Shown here piece after piece: positions 15,431 through 24,126 of a stretch of DNA of 64,000 nt (within the stretch, counting starts at the first letter, position 1; each line of letters opens with the position of its first letter). The position numbers and the translations under genes were made by a program. Under the pieces are notes generated by a model. It had not been told where the DNA came from and searched no databases. It saw only the letters and a program-made list of their open reading frames with translations. Source of the DNA: an uncultured Paracoccaceae bacterium. Lineage in GTDB: Bacteria; Pseudomonadota; Alphaproteobacteria; Rhodobacterales; Rhodobacteraceae. The stretch lies in contig CANKZJ010000003.1 in NCBI GenBank assembly GCA_947488605.1, positions 310,001-374,000 on the forward strand, given 5' to 3'.

Positions 15431-18145
15431 TTATTGCAGTTGGAAACTAGGGAGAACGACCAGAAGACCTGCGGCGCGTTCAAACGCCTCGGATTCATCT
15501 TGGTCGGGGTTAAGCGGTTCAAAGATGCCATCTTCGCCCTTAAGCGTAGCAACCATTGCTTCATACTCTGCGAGGTCAAAGCGGTCGGCAGTTGCGATCG
15601 TCAAAAGGTAACCAGCGACTTCTTCAGCTGTTTCAAGGCCAGCCTCTGTGATCTTTGTCTCCAGATCCAAATTGCTTCTGTCGCGGCGCTCCACGGCGTC
15701 GGTGATTTGGCGGAACTTTGCAATCATTGAAGCAGAGCTTGTCCATTGACCAGCAACCTCAGGCAAACCAGTTGGCAGGCCAAACTCGAGCGGATCATAT
15801 CCAGCATCACGGCTTGCTTCGCGGAAGCGGTTAAGGAAGTTGTTCAAGTCATCCTCAGAATTCGACGAAGGACGCAAGTTCAGCGCACGAATAACGGATA
15901 CCGCATACTCGTAAGGTGTTTTTGCCTTGTTACGCTGCATTTCCATCGTTGTGATGTACTCGGGTGCAGAAAAGAGCGCCCGAAGAATTTCGCCAGAGTT
16001 ACCGCCAGTTGCTGCCCATGTATCAGCGCAAATCTGAACAAAGTTGGCAGGTGCGTCGTCTGATACAAAGCGCTGTACGATCTTGCCGCAGACAAATGCC
16101 TGTGTGCGTGGATCATTCGCAAGAAGTGCGATGAATTCTTCGCCTTCTTGGACACCAAGGGCCCCTGCGCGTCCTGCGATGGTAAAGCCATTCAGGAACT
16201 GAGCAGAAAACACCTTGTCGCGTGGATCATGCTGGTTTCCGCGGAATTCAAACTCATAAAGGCGCGGCGCATTATCGACACCTTCGTTCGTTTGGTTGTG
16301 GTTCCAGCCGGTGAAAATACGGGCAGACTGAATAACATCTTCCTCAGTATATCCGCCGTTTACACCAACAGTATGCAACTCGAGGATTTCACGACCATAG
16401 TTTTCGTTGATATTCTCGTTGAATGTACCGTTGTTGTTCGTCGTGACCCGGTTTTGGTCGTTGTCCAAGAACTGCGACATCAACGGGCTGCGTGCGGAAT
16501 ACAACAGTAGGTCCCCGAAGTTACCAAACGCGTTCTGACGGAAGAACTCACGATCCTCAACATTTTGCTGACGAATTTCGCTGTTTTTGGTGGATGCAAA
16601 GAAGTGATTGCTCCAGAAATCGCCCATCACGTCCTGCAACTGCTTCTCAGAAAAAGCAGAGTGCGCGATGTTGTGACGGAACAACTGGGTCCGGATGCGG
16701 CCTTCGTTGTTATCGTCAGTGTAGAGGAGGCGATCAACATTCATCGCGTTGAATGCAGCGTCAGGAATAGCGTCAGGGTTTAGTTGCTCGGCAACATAGT
16801 TTGCAAAGCCGATTTCGCGGACACGCGCATAAAGATCAGCGGTCGGACCATTCGTCATGCGGGACAGTGCCTGCGTGATGCCGTCAAGTTGCGCGCCAGC
16901 GGTAAAATCATACGCGATTGGCACGGAAGTGACATCAGGGCTCACGCTTGATGATGCGACAATAGTCACATTTGCTGCACCACTGGTCAGGTCTTCCGGG
17001 AACAAGCGAACAGCGAATTGACCTGTCGTTGCGCCGACATCAACAGCTGTTGAGCGACCAGAAGGAGCGATTGTTGCCGTCACTGTGTCGAATGTTTGCG
17101 GATCCATCACTTGGCCGAACAATGTCTGGCCTGATGCTGAAACGACGTTTGTCTCAGTCGCGCCGCTTAGAATTTGCACTGCCGCTGTTGGCTGAATATT
17201 CGTAGGCGGCGTCAATGCGCTCGCGCGTGCCATATCAGCAGGCAGAACAGGCGGAATAACCGGTGTCGGTGTTGGTGGAACGACTGGCGTACCTGTGACC
17301 GGTACGACTGGTGTACCTGCAGGAGGTGTGACCGTACGTGGAACGGATATGCTACCGCCAGAACTACCTGTGGTACCAGGGCTGGAAACTGCTGTTGTTC
17401 CACCTGTATCAGTGCTTCCTGAAGATGTTGTTCCAGAACTGCCAGAAGAACCCGATGTGCTGCCCATGACTTGTGGGTTAGCAGACGCCATTTGCGTCCC
17501 GTCACCTACGCCACCTTGCATTGTACCATCAGCATTTGCGCCATTGGCACCGGATGTACCGGACGCGCGATCAGCAGAACCGCCGCCAATCATGAATGGC
17601 TGACGTTGTGCAAGATCAAGAGACGCCATTTGCGCCCCCATATCAGTTGTGTTCGAATTGGATGGAGCGAGGTTTGAAACCGCAGCAGCCAGAATTTCTG
17701 CATCTTCAGCACTTAGCGGCTCTGCAACACTGGCAATGCTCATTGGCTCGCCGCCAAGTTCGTACATCGAAACAAGAATGACGTTCTCTAGCGTTACGTC
17801 AGGACCCTCGACTTCCAGAAGGTGTTCACCCGCTGCGAGAGACGTGATGACGCGGAACGCCTCGCCGCCTTCTTCCAAAGTATCAGGCAATGTCATAATA
17901 ACGTCGCCGTCCAAAGTGATTTGGACAGGGTTGTCAGAAGGTGATGTAATAACGAACGTGCCCGCAGCATCGATTGTTACCTTCATCGGGTAAACAACTG
18001 CGTCGCTCTCAACCGAGGAAAGAGAGGCTGGCGTGACGTTCGTGACTGTGCTCGACAGTACGGCTTCCTGCGCCAAAGCGCTAGATGCCATTGCGGTCAG
18101 GAAAAGAGGTGTGACTGCAAGCAGACGGAAAGAAGGAGATTTCAT
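15431..18145 (-). CDS. Exported DUF1800 protein with N-terminal beta domain and Ser/Gly/Thr/Pro linker
   Basis: A 904-residue protein. It has a Sec signal peptide (about residues 1-25, ending SSALA) and a beta-rich domain to about residue 125 (VTIDAAGTFVITSPSDNPVQ). A long low-complexity linker rich in Ser, Gly, Thr and Pro covers about residues 180-300 (runs such as GSSGSSGTTSSGS, then PVVPVTGTPVVPPTPTP). A second beta segment follows, then DUF1800 from about residue 430 (FRHNIAHSAFSEKQL, VMGDFWSNHFF, NENYGREILELHTVGV, RIFTGW). DUF1800 function is unknown; it regularly pairs with DUF1501, as here. The linker resembles those of secreted modular enzymes, and the N-terminal domain could bind a surface or polymer (inference). 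Confidence 0.88.
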   Translation of the reverse strand: MKSPSFRLLAVTPLFLTAMASSALAQEAVLSSTVTNVTPASLSSVESDAVVYPMKVTIDAAGTFVITSPSDNPVQITLDGDVIMTLPDTLEEGGEAFRVITSLAAGEHLLEVEGPDVTLENVILVSMYELGGEPMSIASVAEPLSAEDAEILAAAVSNLAPSNSNTTDMGAQMASLDLAQRQPFMIGGGSADRASGTSGANGANADGTMQGGVGDGTQMASANPQVMGSTSGSSGSSGTTSSGSTDTGGTTAVSSPGTTGSSGGSISVPRTVTPPAGTPVVPVTGTPVVPPTPTPVIPPVLPADMARASALTPPTNIQPTAAVQILSGATETNVVSASGQTLFGQVMDPQTFDTVTATIAPSGRSTAVDVGATTGQFAVRLFPEDLTSGAANVTIVASSSVSPDVTSVPIAYDFTAGAQLDGITQALSRMTNGPTADLYARVREIGFANYVAEQLNPDAIPDAAFNAMNVDRLLYTDDNNEGRIRTQLFRHNIAHSAFSEKQLQDVMGDFWSNHFFASTKNSEIRQQNVEDREFFRQNAFGNFGDLLLYSARSPLMSQFLDNDQNRVTTNNNGTFNENINENYGREILELHTVGVNGGYTEEDVIQSARIFTGWNHNQTNEGVDNAPRLYEFEFRGNQHDPRDKVFSAQFLNGFTIAGRAGALGVQEGEEFIALLANDPRTQAFVCGKIVQRFVSDDAPANFVQICADTWAATGGNSGEILRALFSAPEYITTMEMQRNKAKTPYEYAVSVIRALNLRPSSNSEDDLNNFLNRFREASRDAGYDPLEFGLPTGLPEVAGQWTSSASMIAKFRQITDAVERRDRSNLDLETKITEAGLETAEEVAGYLLTIATADRFDLAEYEAMVATLKGEDGIFEPLNPDQDESEAFERAAGLLVVLPSFQLQ

Positions 18146-18475
18146 TTGGAAGCTCTCTGATTAGGAGTGTTTCAACAAGAACAGGACGTTGCAACGCATA
18201 TTAACATTGGATGAACACTATTGAGACGTAATGCATGTGCAAAGCAACTAAGTCGGAAACTTTGGTGTTAATAGGCATGAAAACGCTCATCACAGTTGCC
18301 AAATAGCGAACACTCATGTGAATCTCTTCATTATATCCACTAAGTTGAGCCAATGCCCAATTGATGCCACATATTTTAGCATCAATTCACCGTCTTCGGG
18401 CAAATTATGATGATATTTGAAGACACTAGAATCATCTAATGGCATCAGTCATCAAAGAATCAGGGGCAGTAGAAC
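18146..18475. promoter_or_regulatory. Divergent control region between the DUF1800 gene and gspE (330 bases)
   Basis: This is the longest gene-free stretch of the window and is visibly richer in A and T than its neighbours. It must carry the promoters of the DUF1800-DUF1501 pair (leftward) and of gspE-D (rightward). I cannot pick convincing -35/-10 boxes for either. The one clear structure is a perfect 9-bp inverted repeat at 18359-18387, listed separately. No ORF worth calling and no structured RNA were recognised. Confidence 0.6.
18359..18387. repeat. Perfect 9-bp inverted repeat upstream of gspE, possible operator
   Basis: AATTGATGC at 18359-18367 and GCATCAATT at 18379-18387 are exact complements separated by an 11-base AT-rich spacer. 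The repeat lies about 90 bases before the gspE start. No T run follows, so it is more like a dimeric-regulator site than a terminator. No regulator can be named. Confidence 0.5.
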
Positions 18476-20155
18476 GTGTTAGTAGATGTTGAAATGCGCG
18501 GTAGGTTACCGGCGATCTTTCTCGAAAACGGGACCCTTTCTGACGCTGATTTGGTCAAAGTCAGCGACGCGGCCGCCGCAACGGGTCAGCCCGTTCGCGC
18601 GGTTCTGGATCGTCTCGGTCTTATTTCCCAAAAGGAATGGGCGCGCGCGAGCGCTGAACACCTGAAGTATCCTTTGCTTATGCTCGATGATTTGCCCGAG
18701 CGGCTTCCGACGGACCCACGGTTGTCGCAAAGCTATCTCCAAAGATCAGCGATTGCTCCGATAGAAATTTCAGATCAGCGGGCCTTTTTCGCTGTAGCGG
18801 ACCCATTTGATCAACAAGCACTTGCCGCGCTGAACATGATTTTCGGTGCTGCCTTAGAATTGGGTGTTGCGACTGATCGTGACATCGAAATGGCATCCGC
18901 CCGTAGCATTGCAGCTGCCGAAGCCGATGCACCAGATGCCAGCAAATTAGTTGCCCCGGGTGACGGTCTTTCCCTTGATACCGATAAGCTGACAGAGCTG
19001 GCCAATAATGCGCCAACTGTCCGTTATCTCGAGACTTTGTTCGATGCTGCCCTCGAAATGCGTGCTACAGATATTCACCTTGAGCCAACCAAGAAGTCGG
19101 CGCGCGTGCGTTTACGGATCGACGGCGAATTGATCGAGGTGCAAAGCCCCGATACTGGCATCTACGAAGGTGTCGTATCCCGACTTAAGATCTTGGCTGG
19201 GATGGACATCAGTGAACGCCGTTTGCCGCAGGATGGACGTATCCGGCAGCGACTTGCCGGGCGCGAGATTGATATGCGCGTCGCAAGTGCGCCGATGATC
19301 CACGGCGAAACCATTGTTCTGCGTCTTTTGGACAACCAAGAAGGGCTCTCCAAGCTTTCCGATCTCAAGCTGCCTGCGCATGTCGCAAAACGACTTGGTA
19401 CCGCGATCAAACAACCCAATGGTTTGATCCTTGTTACAGGTCCAACTGGTAGCGGTAAGACGACGACATTGCATGCCGCAATGAATGAACTGAACGACAC
19501 GCGTCGCAAGATCGTGACGATTGAAAATCCGGTGGAAATTCAAACACCTGGCTTGCAGCAGATCGATGTGAACCCCGAACTGGGCTGGACCTTTGCGGCA
19601 GCCTTGCGCACTGTTCTACGCCATGATCCAGACATCATTATGGTGGGCGAAATCAGGGATAGCGAAACAGCGGAATTGGCGGTTCGCGCGGCGATGACAG
19701 GTCACCTCGTTTTCTCGACCTTGCACACGAATACGGCACAGGATGCCGCTGATCGCTTGATAGACCTTGGCGTGCCGGAATATCTGATGAAATCTGTCGT
19801 GCGTTTGGTTGCAGCACAGCGTCTTGTGCGGCGTGTCTGCCCGTCTTGTGCCGAACCCATGGATTTGTCGCGTCGTCCAAAAACGCGCGATTTGTTCGCC
19901 AAATTGGATCAACGCACCGGGGCCCACACCGACCCTGCGCAATGGCAATTGGTCCGTTCTGTTGGCTGTGAGACCTGCAATCAAACAGGCTTTCGCGGCC
20001 GCCTGGCCTTGTTCGAGGCGATGGAACCCGAAGAGCTGGCCGCCAAAGATAAGCGTTCACAGCGAACAATGGCATCTGAAGGGGTGCGTATGATTGCAGA
20101 AGGGCATACAACCCTTGAAGAAGTCATGCGTGTGCTTGGCGTCAAATCCTTCTAA
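18476..20155 (+). CDS. gspE: GspE type II secretion ATPase
   Basis: The cytoplasmic hexameric motor of the system (559 aa). The N1 domain occupies about residues 1-150. The core has RATDIHLEP, Walker A GPTGSGKTT (about 322-330), the Asp box TIENPVEIQTPG, Walker B IIMVGEIRDSETA and the His box TGHLVFSTLHTNTA. The zinc-binding tetracysteine module CPSC...CETC follows Walker B by about 70 residues, as in GspE but not PilT. The frame opens with GTG at 18476; an ATG six codons in (18494) is an alternative. It is first of the plus-strand operon E-F-G-H-I-J-K-O-D. The frame is complete. Confidence 0.95.
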   Translation: MLVDVEMRGRLPAIFLENGTLSDADLVKVSDAAAATGQPVRAVLDRLGLISQKEWARASAEHLKYPLLMLDDLPERLPTDPRLSQSYLQRSAIAPIEISDQRAFFAVADPFDQQALAALNMIFGAALELGVATDRDIEMASARSIAAAEADAPDASKLVAPGDGLSLDTDKLTELANNAPTVRYLETLFDAALEMRATDIHLEPTKKSARVRLRIDGELIEVQSPDTGIYEGVVSRLKILAGMDISERRLPQDGRIRQRLAGREIDMRVASAPMIHGETIVLRLLDNQEGLSKLSDLKLPAHVAKRLGTAIKQPNGLILVTGPTGSGKTTTLHAAMNELNDTRRKIVTIENPVEIQTPGLQQIDVNPELGWTFAAALRTVLRHDPDIIMVGEIRDSETAELAVRAAMTGHLVFSTLHTNTAQDAADRLIDLGVPEYLMKSVVRLVAAQRLVRRVCPSCAEPMDLSRRPKTRDLFAKLDQRTGAHTDPAQWQLVRSVGCETCNQTGFRGRLALFEAMEPEELAAKDKRSQRTMASEGVRMIAEGHTTLEEVMRVLGVKSF

Positions 20156-20167
20156 GGGCGGTTCACC

Positions 20168-21397
20168 GTGGACGAAACGCAAAAGACATTTATCTATGTC
20201 GCACGCGATGCGACAGGCGCCAAGCAGTCTGGCGAGGTGCTTGGCGTTGATCAAACCGCGGCGACGCGTGCTTTGCGCGCACAGGGTCTTTTTCCGATCA
20301 GTCTGGACCTCAGCGATGGTACGGAAACCATTACTCCAAAAGGGCGTATGCGGCGGAGCAAGAATACCTTAAGCCCACGACAAACCACTGATTTTCTTGT
20401 GAGATTAGCGAAACTGTCGAGCCGTCAAATTCAGTCAGAACGCGCCTTGGCGATCATTGGCGATGGTGGCGACGATCCTATCTCAAAGGCTGCTATCCGC
20501 ATTCGCGACAGCCTGCGCGAGGGTCAGCCGCTATCGCAAGCTTTGCAGGAAAAGGCAGGGATAAACGACCCGGTTACGCTGTCACTTATTGGCGGTGCCG
20601 AGGTGTCCGGCGACATGAGCAGCGCGTTGACGACCGCCGCAGATATTATGCAAAACCGCCTTGATGTGCGGAGGCGGATTGTAACCGGACTGACGTATCC
20701 GGGAATTTTGCTGTTTGTGGCGATCTTGTCCGTCGGATTGATCATGGTCGCCATTATCCCGCAATTTCGGCCTTTGGTTGAGGATCGGATGGATTTGGTC
20801 CCTGCAATGGGCCGCTTTGTCTTTGGGATATCAAGCTTTCTTGCCGCACTTTGGCCGGTGATCGTTCTGGGGACAATTCTGCTGGGTTTTGCAACATACG
20901 TGGCCGCAAGACGTGGCCTGTTGACTGGTATTTTGGTGCGTATCGGAAACTGCGTGCCGATGGTACGCAACTTGCTTTTGCGCAATCAAATGATGCTATT
21001 GTTGCACGTGCTCGGTGCGCTGCTGAACCGTGAAATCACGTTGAGTGGTGCACTGCGTGTCGTATCCAAATCAGCGCCAGAAGGTCCCGTACGTAGGGGT
21101 ATGGCCGTCGTGTCAAAGGATGTCGAAAGTGGTGCTGCGCTTTCAACGGCGTTACGTACATCGAACCTGCTACCACGCGAAGCGATCGAGATGATCCGTA
21201 TCGGCGAAGAAGCCGGTGATCTTGGCGGTATGATTGGCCGCACTTCTGGTGATATGCGTGAAGCTGCGGATCGTGACCTTGAACGTTTTTTACTACTATT
21301 CCAACCGGCGCTTATTGTCGTGGTTGGTCTGATGATCGGAGTAAGTCTCTATGCCCTGTTTTCCGCAATTGTATCCGTCAATGCGATTTCGTTTTAA
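20168..21397 (+). CDS. gspF: GspF type II secretion inner-membrane protein
   Basis: A polytopic platform protein (409 aa, the usual size) with two repeated cytoplasmic helical domains. The first starts LSPRQTTDFLVRLAKLSSRQIQ and the second LLRNQMMLLLHVLGALLNREI. Three membrane spans lie at about 175-200, 215-240 and 378-405. GspF contacts GspE and GspL and helps assemble the pseudopilus. GTG at 20168, 12 bases after gspE, is used as the start. The 3' end overlaps gspG by 17 bases, which supports translational coupling. Confidence 0.93.
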   Translation: MDETQKTFIYVARDATGAKQSGEVLGVDQTAATRALRAQGLFPISLDLSDGTETITPKGRMRRSKNTLSPRQTTDFLVRLAKLSSRQIQSERALAIIGDGGDDPISKAAIRIRDSLREGQPLSQALQEKAGINDPVTLSLIGGAEVSGDMSSALTTAADIMQNRLDVRRRIVTGLTYPGILLFVAILSVGLIMVAIIPQFRPLVEDRMDLVPAMGRFVFGISSFLAALWPVIVLGTILLGFATYVAARRGLLTGILVRIGNCVPMVRNLLLRNQMMLLLHVLGALLNREITLSGALRVVSKSAPEGPVRRGMAVVSKDVESGAALSTALRTSNLLPREAIEMIRIGEEAGDLGGMIGRTSGDMREAADRDLERFLLLFQPALIVVVGLMIGVSLYALFSAIVSVNAISF

Positions 21398-21818
21398 CAA
21401 ACGCCTCCGGCGTCGCAAACCAGCGGCGGCTGGTTTCTCGCTGGTGGAAATGTTGGTGGTTGTTGCCATCGTTGGCTTGTTGATCGGGCTTGTTGGTACG
21501 GGCGCGATCCGTCAGTTGCAAAATTCACGTGTCAGCGCGGCAGAGGCGCAGATTGCACAGTTGCGCAGTGCATTGGACATCTTCTTGATTGAAACAGGCC
21601 GCTATCCGACTGAACAAGAAGGCCTGCAAGCGCTTGTTGTGAACAACGGACAAATTGCTGGCTGGGCCGGTCCCTATTTGCGCGATGGCAACTTGCCCAC
21701 AGACCCTTGGGGCGGTGCCTACATCTATATTCTGGACCAAGGTCAGGTGCGGGTGCGGTCGCTTGGCGCTGATCAACGGCCCGGTGGCGATGGCATTGAC
21801 GCCGATGTTCAGGGCTAG
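21381..21818 (+). CDS. gspG: GspG major pseudopilin
   Basis: Main building block of the secretion pseudopilus. The class III leader is short and very basic (MRFRFNKRLRRRKPAAAG). It is cleaved before FSLVEMLVVVAIVGLLIGL, with Glu at mature position 5. The C-terminal part has the GspG hallmarks RYPTEQEGLQAL and LPTDPWGGAYIY (calcium site). An ATG at 21381 gives a normal leader; an ATG 30 bases earlier would add ten residues. It overlaps the end of gspF. Size (145 aa) is normal. Confidence 0.94.
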   Translation: MRFRFNKRLRRRKPAAAGFSLVEMLVVVAIVGLLIGLVGTGAIRQLQNSRVSAAEAQIAQLRSALDIFLIETGRYPTEQEGLQALVVNNGQIAGWAGPYLRDGNLPTDPWGGAYIYILDQGQVRVRSLGADQRPGGDGIDADVQG

Positions 21819-22233
21819 AAGATCAAAGAAAACACGCCGCACGGGTGGCTTTGCCGCGGTCGAGATGCTGGTAACGGTTGCGATCGTCGTTCTGATTGGA
21901 ACCGTCGCGATTTTCGTTATGGGCAGGTCCGAGCGGGCGCAATTGCAAGACGACGTAGCCGAAATAGCCCTTATTTTGCAGCAAGCACGCTTGCAAGCAG
22001 CCGAGACTGGACGCCCGGTCGAGGTGCTCTATTCACAACCTGACAGGAGTCTTTCAACCCCCACGGCCGTTCATGAGTTTGGTCGCGGTGTGACCAGCAC
22101 GACAGACTCTGCACGCATCTTGATACGTCCTTCGGGCGAGAACGAAGGATTGGATCTGGTTCTTGTGGCGGGTGATTTCACCCGCTCTGTCGAACTCGAC
22201 TGGCTCACTGGTCAGATCAGGATCGCACCGTGA
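21805..22233 (+). CDS. gspH: GspH minor pseudopilin
   Basis: A minor pseudopilin (142 aa from ATG 21805) with a basic leader (MFRARRSKKTRRTGG), prepilin cleavage before FAAVEMLVTVAIVVLIGTV, and Glu5 of the mature form. The GspH/FimT-type body includes LILQQARLQAAETGRPVEV. An ATG at 21790 is an alternative start. It overlaps the gspG stop by 14 bases and the gspI start by four. GspH initiates or caps the pseudopilus with I, J and K. Confidence 0.88.
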   Translation: MFRARRSKKTRRTGGFAAVEMLVTVAIVVLIGTVAIFVMGRSERAQLQDDVAEIALILQQARLQAAETGRPVEVLYSQPDRSLSTPTAVHEFGRGVTSTTDSARILIRPSGENEGLDLVLVAGDFTRSVELDWLTGQIRIAP

Positions 22234-22628
22234 GGCGTACCAGTCATCAGCGCGGGTTTACGTTGATTGAAACCCTTGTTTCATTGGTAATTGCAACGAT
22301 TGCCGTGACTGGTTTCTACCAAGCGCTTTCGCAAGGGGCTTTTATGGAACAGCGTGCGACCATTCAGGCTGAGCAAATGCTGGTGGCGACGCAGATCATG
22401 GACCGTGTTGGAGTGGATATTCCGGTACGGGCCGGGCTTCAGGATACGGGAACGACCAAAGGTCTGGAATGGACATATGCCATTTCTGAAGGCGGCACGC
22501 CGGATATGAATATCGGACGCATTCGGGCAAACGAGCTTCTCTATATATACGTCACCGTAACTTCAGACCGCGCCGGGGGCAGCCCTTTGGTGCTGCGCGG
22601 CATCCGCTATATTGAGACACCGCTATGA
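22230..22628 (+). CDS. gspI: GspI minor pseudopilin
   Basis: A 132-residue minor pseudopilin. GTG at 22230 overlaps the gspH stop (GTGA). The leader MRRTSHQRG is cut before FTLIETLVSLVIATIAVTGF, with Glu at mature position 5. The later YAISEGGTPDMNIGRIR region matches the length and layout of GspI, the core of the I-J-K tip complex. It overlaps gspJ by four bases. It is too short to be GspJ. Confidence 0.88.
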   Translation: MRRTSHQRGFTLIETLVSLVIATIAVTGFYQALSQGAFMEQRATIQAEQMLVATQIMDRVGVDIPVRAGLQDTGTTKGLEWTYAISEGGTPDMNIGRIRANELLYIYVTVTSDRAGGSPLVLRGIRYIETPL

Positions 22629-23293
22629 AGATGCGCTGGGCAAGACGCAGGCGTTCAAAGTCGCGCGGCTTTATTCTAGCCGAGGCTTTGGTGGCTTTGA
22701 CCGTCGCTGCGTTGACCCTCGCTTTGCTGACAAGTGCAACGTTTGGATTGCGGCAAACGGCGCTTCAGCAATCGGAGCTGCAACAAGAGGCAACAGACTG
22801 GCTGACTGCGCGGCGCGTTCTGCAGGCTTGGGCGGCTTCTGCCACGACGGGTGGTGCTGACGGGCTTGTGACCCGCTTTATCGGAACGCCAACGGAAATG
22901 CGGCTGGTCGTTGATGATGGTACTGTGCGTGTGAACCAACCTGTGATGATCGCGTTGAGCATTTCGCAAGAAGACGGGTTGTTTCATCTGAGTGCAGCGC
23001 GGTTCATCGGGGTGCGTGATGTGCGTTTGGGTGGTCAAACGGCCCGCGCAAGTACCGTTATTATTTCTGACGAACCCTTGCGGCTGCTTTACCGGGTCGG
23101 TGCGCGCGGGAACGCGGACAATGGCGTTTGGACGGACGAACCACGACTTGAGCAAGGGTTGCCAACCGCGATTGCCGTTGAACAAGGGGCGGATCGCATG
23201 ATCGTTGCGCGCATGCCAGCCACGTTAAGCGCTGCTTGCATTTCGCGTGAAGGGATCGCTGGCTTGCAGGATCTTGATTGCGAGGTCCGATGA
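22625..23293 (+). CDS. gspJ: GspJ minor pseudopilin
   Basis: A 222-residue minor pseudopilin: basic leader (MKMRWARRRRSKSRG), cleavage before FILAEALVALTVAALTLALL, Glu5 present, then the larger beta-rich body typical of GspJ. Start ATG overlaps the gspI stop (ATGA, 22625-22628), and its own stop overlaps gspK likewise. GspJ forms the pseudopilus tip with GspI and GspK. The identity within the H/I/J set rests on order and length. Confidence 0.87.
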   Translation: MKMRWARRRRSKSRGFILAEALVALTVAALTLALLTSATFGLRQTALQQSELQQEATDWLTARRVLQAWAASATTGGADGLVTRFIGTPTEMRLVVDDGTVRVNQPVMIALSISQEDGLFHLSAARFIGVRDVRLGGQTARASTVIISDEPLRLLYRVGARGNADNGVWTDEPRLEQGLPTAIAVEQGADRMIVARMPATLSAACISREGIAGLQDLDCEVR

Positions 23294-24126
23294 TTTCTCA
23301 GCGACGGCGCTTTCGGGGTTTTATCCTTCTGACTGTTCTTTGGATGGCTTTGGGTTTGTTGCTTGCTGCATCAAGCTATCTTGCGACCCAACGACAAACC
23401 GCGCTGTCTACCCGCGCCGAGGTCGAGACCAGCCGGGCCGTTGAACTGGCGCGCAGTGCAATGAACGTGGCCCTCGCAGATGTGGGCCGCATCGGGGACG
23501 ACGTTCCGCGTAGCAGGCGCGATGGCACCCCCGTCGCTATCTCCATGGCCGAAGGGCAAGCGATCTACCGGATTTGGGATGAAGGTGGCAAACTTGATAT
23601 CAATCATGCGCCAGTCGAACTTCTTGGTCCGACATTGCAGCGGTTAGGCGACGGGCAAGGTATTGATGCGTTTGATGCTGTCACCATCGCGCAAGTCATC
23701 GTATCTCAGCGCGGAAATGAGGGGGCAAGTGGTCAGTTTAGCTCGATTGCGATGCTATTGTCAGAATTGGGCTTCCCTCAAGATGCAAGTCTCGATGCCC
23801 GGCGTCTTTTGACGACATATAATGGCAATACTCAAATCAATCTGGAAACAGCACCCGCAGCCCTGCTCTCTGCGATCCCTGGTGTTGGACCCAGTGACGT
23901 GTCGCGCGTGATGGACCGCCGCAGCAATGGGCTTCCTGCGCCACAACTTGGATCAGCAGCGATTTGGCTGCGGGGCACCGAGGGGCCGGTCTATACGATC
24001 GAAGCAGAAGGGATCCTGAATAGCGGTGTGCGCGTGCGGATCATTTCAACTGTTGCCGCGGGCGGCGTGAGTTTCCGACGTGGGCGTACGCGGTTTGACA
24101 TATTGGGTATGGAAATCCTGCGATGA
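23290..24126 (+). CDS. gspK: GspK minor pseudopilin (tip protein)
   Basis: A 278-residue pseudopilin. Leader MISQRRRFRG is followed by FILLTVLWMALGLLLAASS. Mature position 5 is Thr, not Glu, the recognised peculiarity of GspK, which sits at the very tip. The alpha-helical insert is present, with helix-hairpin-helix-like DINHAPVELL and INLETAPAALLSAIPGVGPSD, the conserved GspK core. ATG 23290 overlaps the gspJ stop by four bases and fits the leader better than the upstream in-frame start at 23278. Confidence 0.92.
   Translation: MISQRRRFRGFILLTVLWMALGLLLAASSYLATQRQTALSTRAEVETSRAVELARSAMNVALADVGRIGDDVPRSRRDGTPVAISMAEGQAIYRIWDEGGKLDINHAPVELLGPTLQRLGDGQGIDAFDAVTIAQVIVSQRGNEGASGQFSSIAMLLSELGFPQDASLDARRLLTTYNGNTQINLETAPAALLSAIPGVGPSDVSRVMDRRSNGLPAPQLGSAAIWLRGTEGPVYTIEAEGILNSGVRVRIISTVAAGGVSFRRGRTRFDILGMEILR

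Noticed and set aside
17212..17505. Repetitive DNA in the DUF1800 linker region as a tandem repeat or mobile element
   Set aside because: The repetition is low-complexity protein coding (Ser, Gly, Thr and Pro codons) with no regular unit or flanking duplications.
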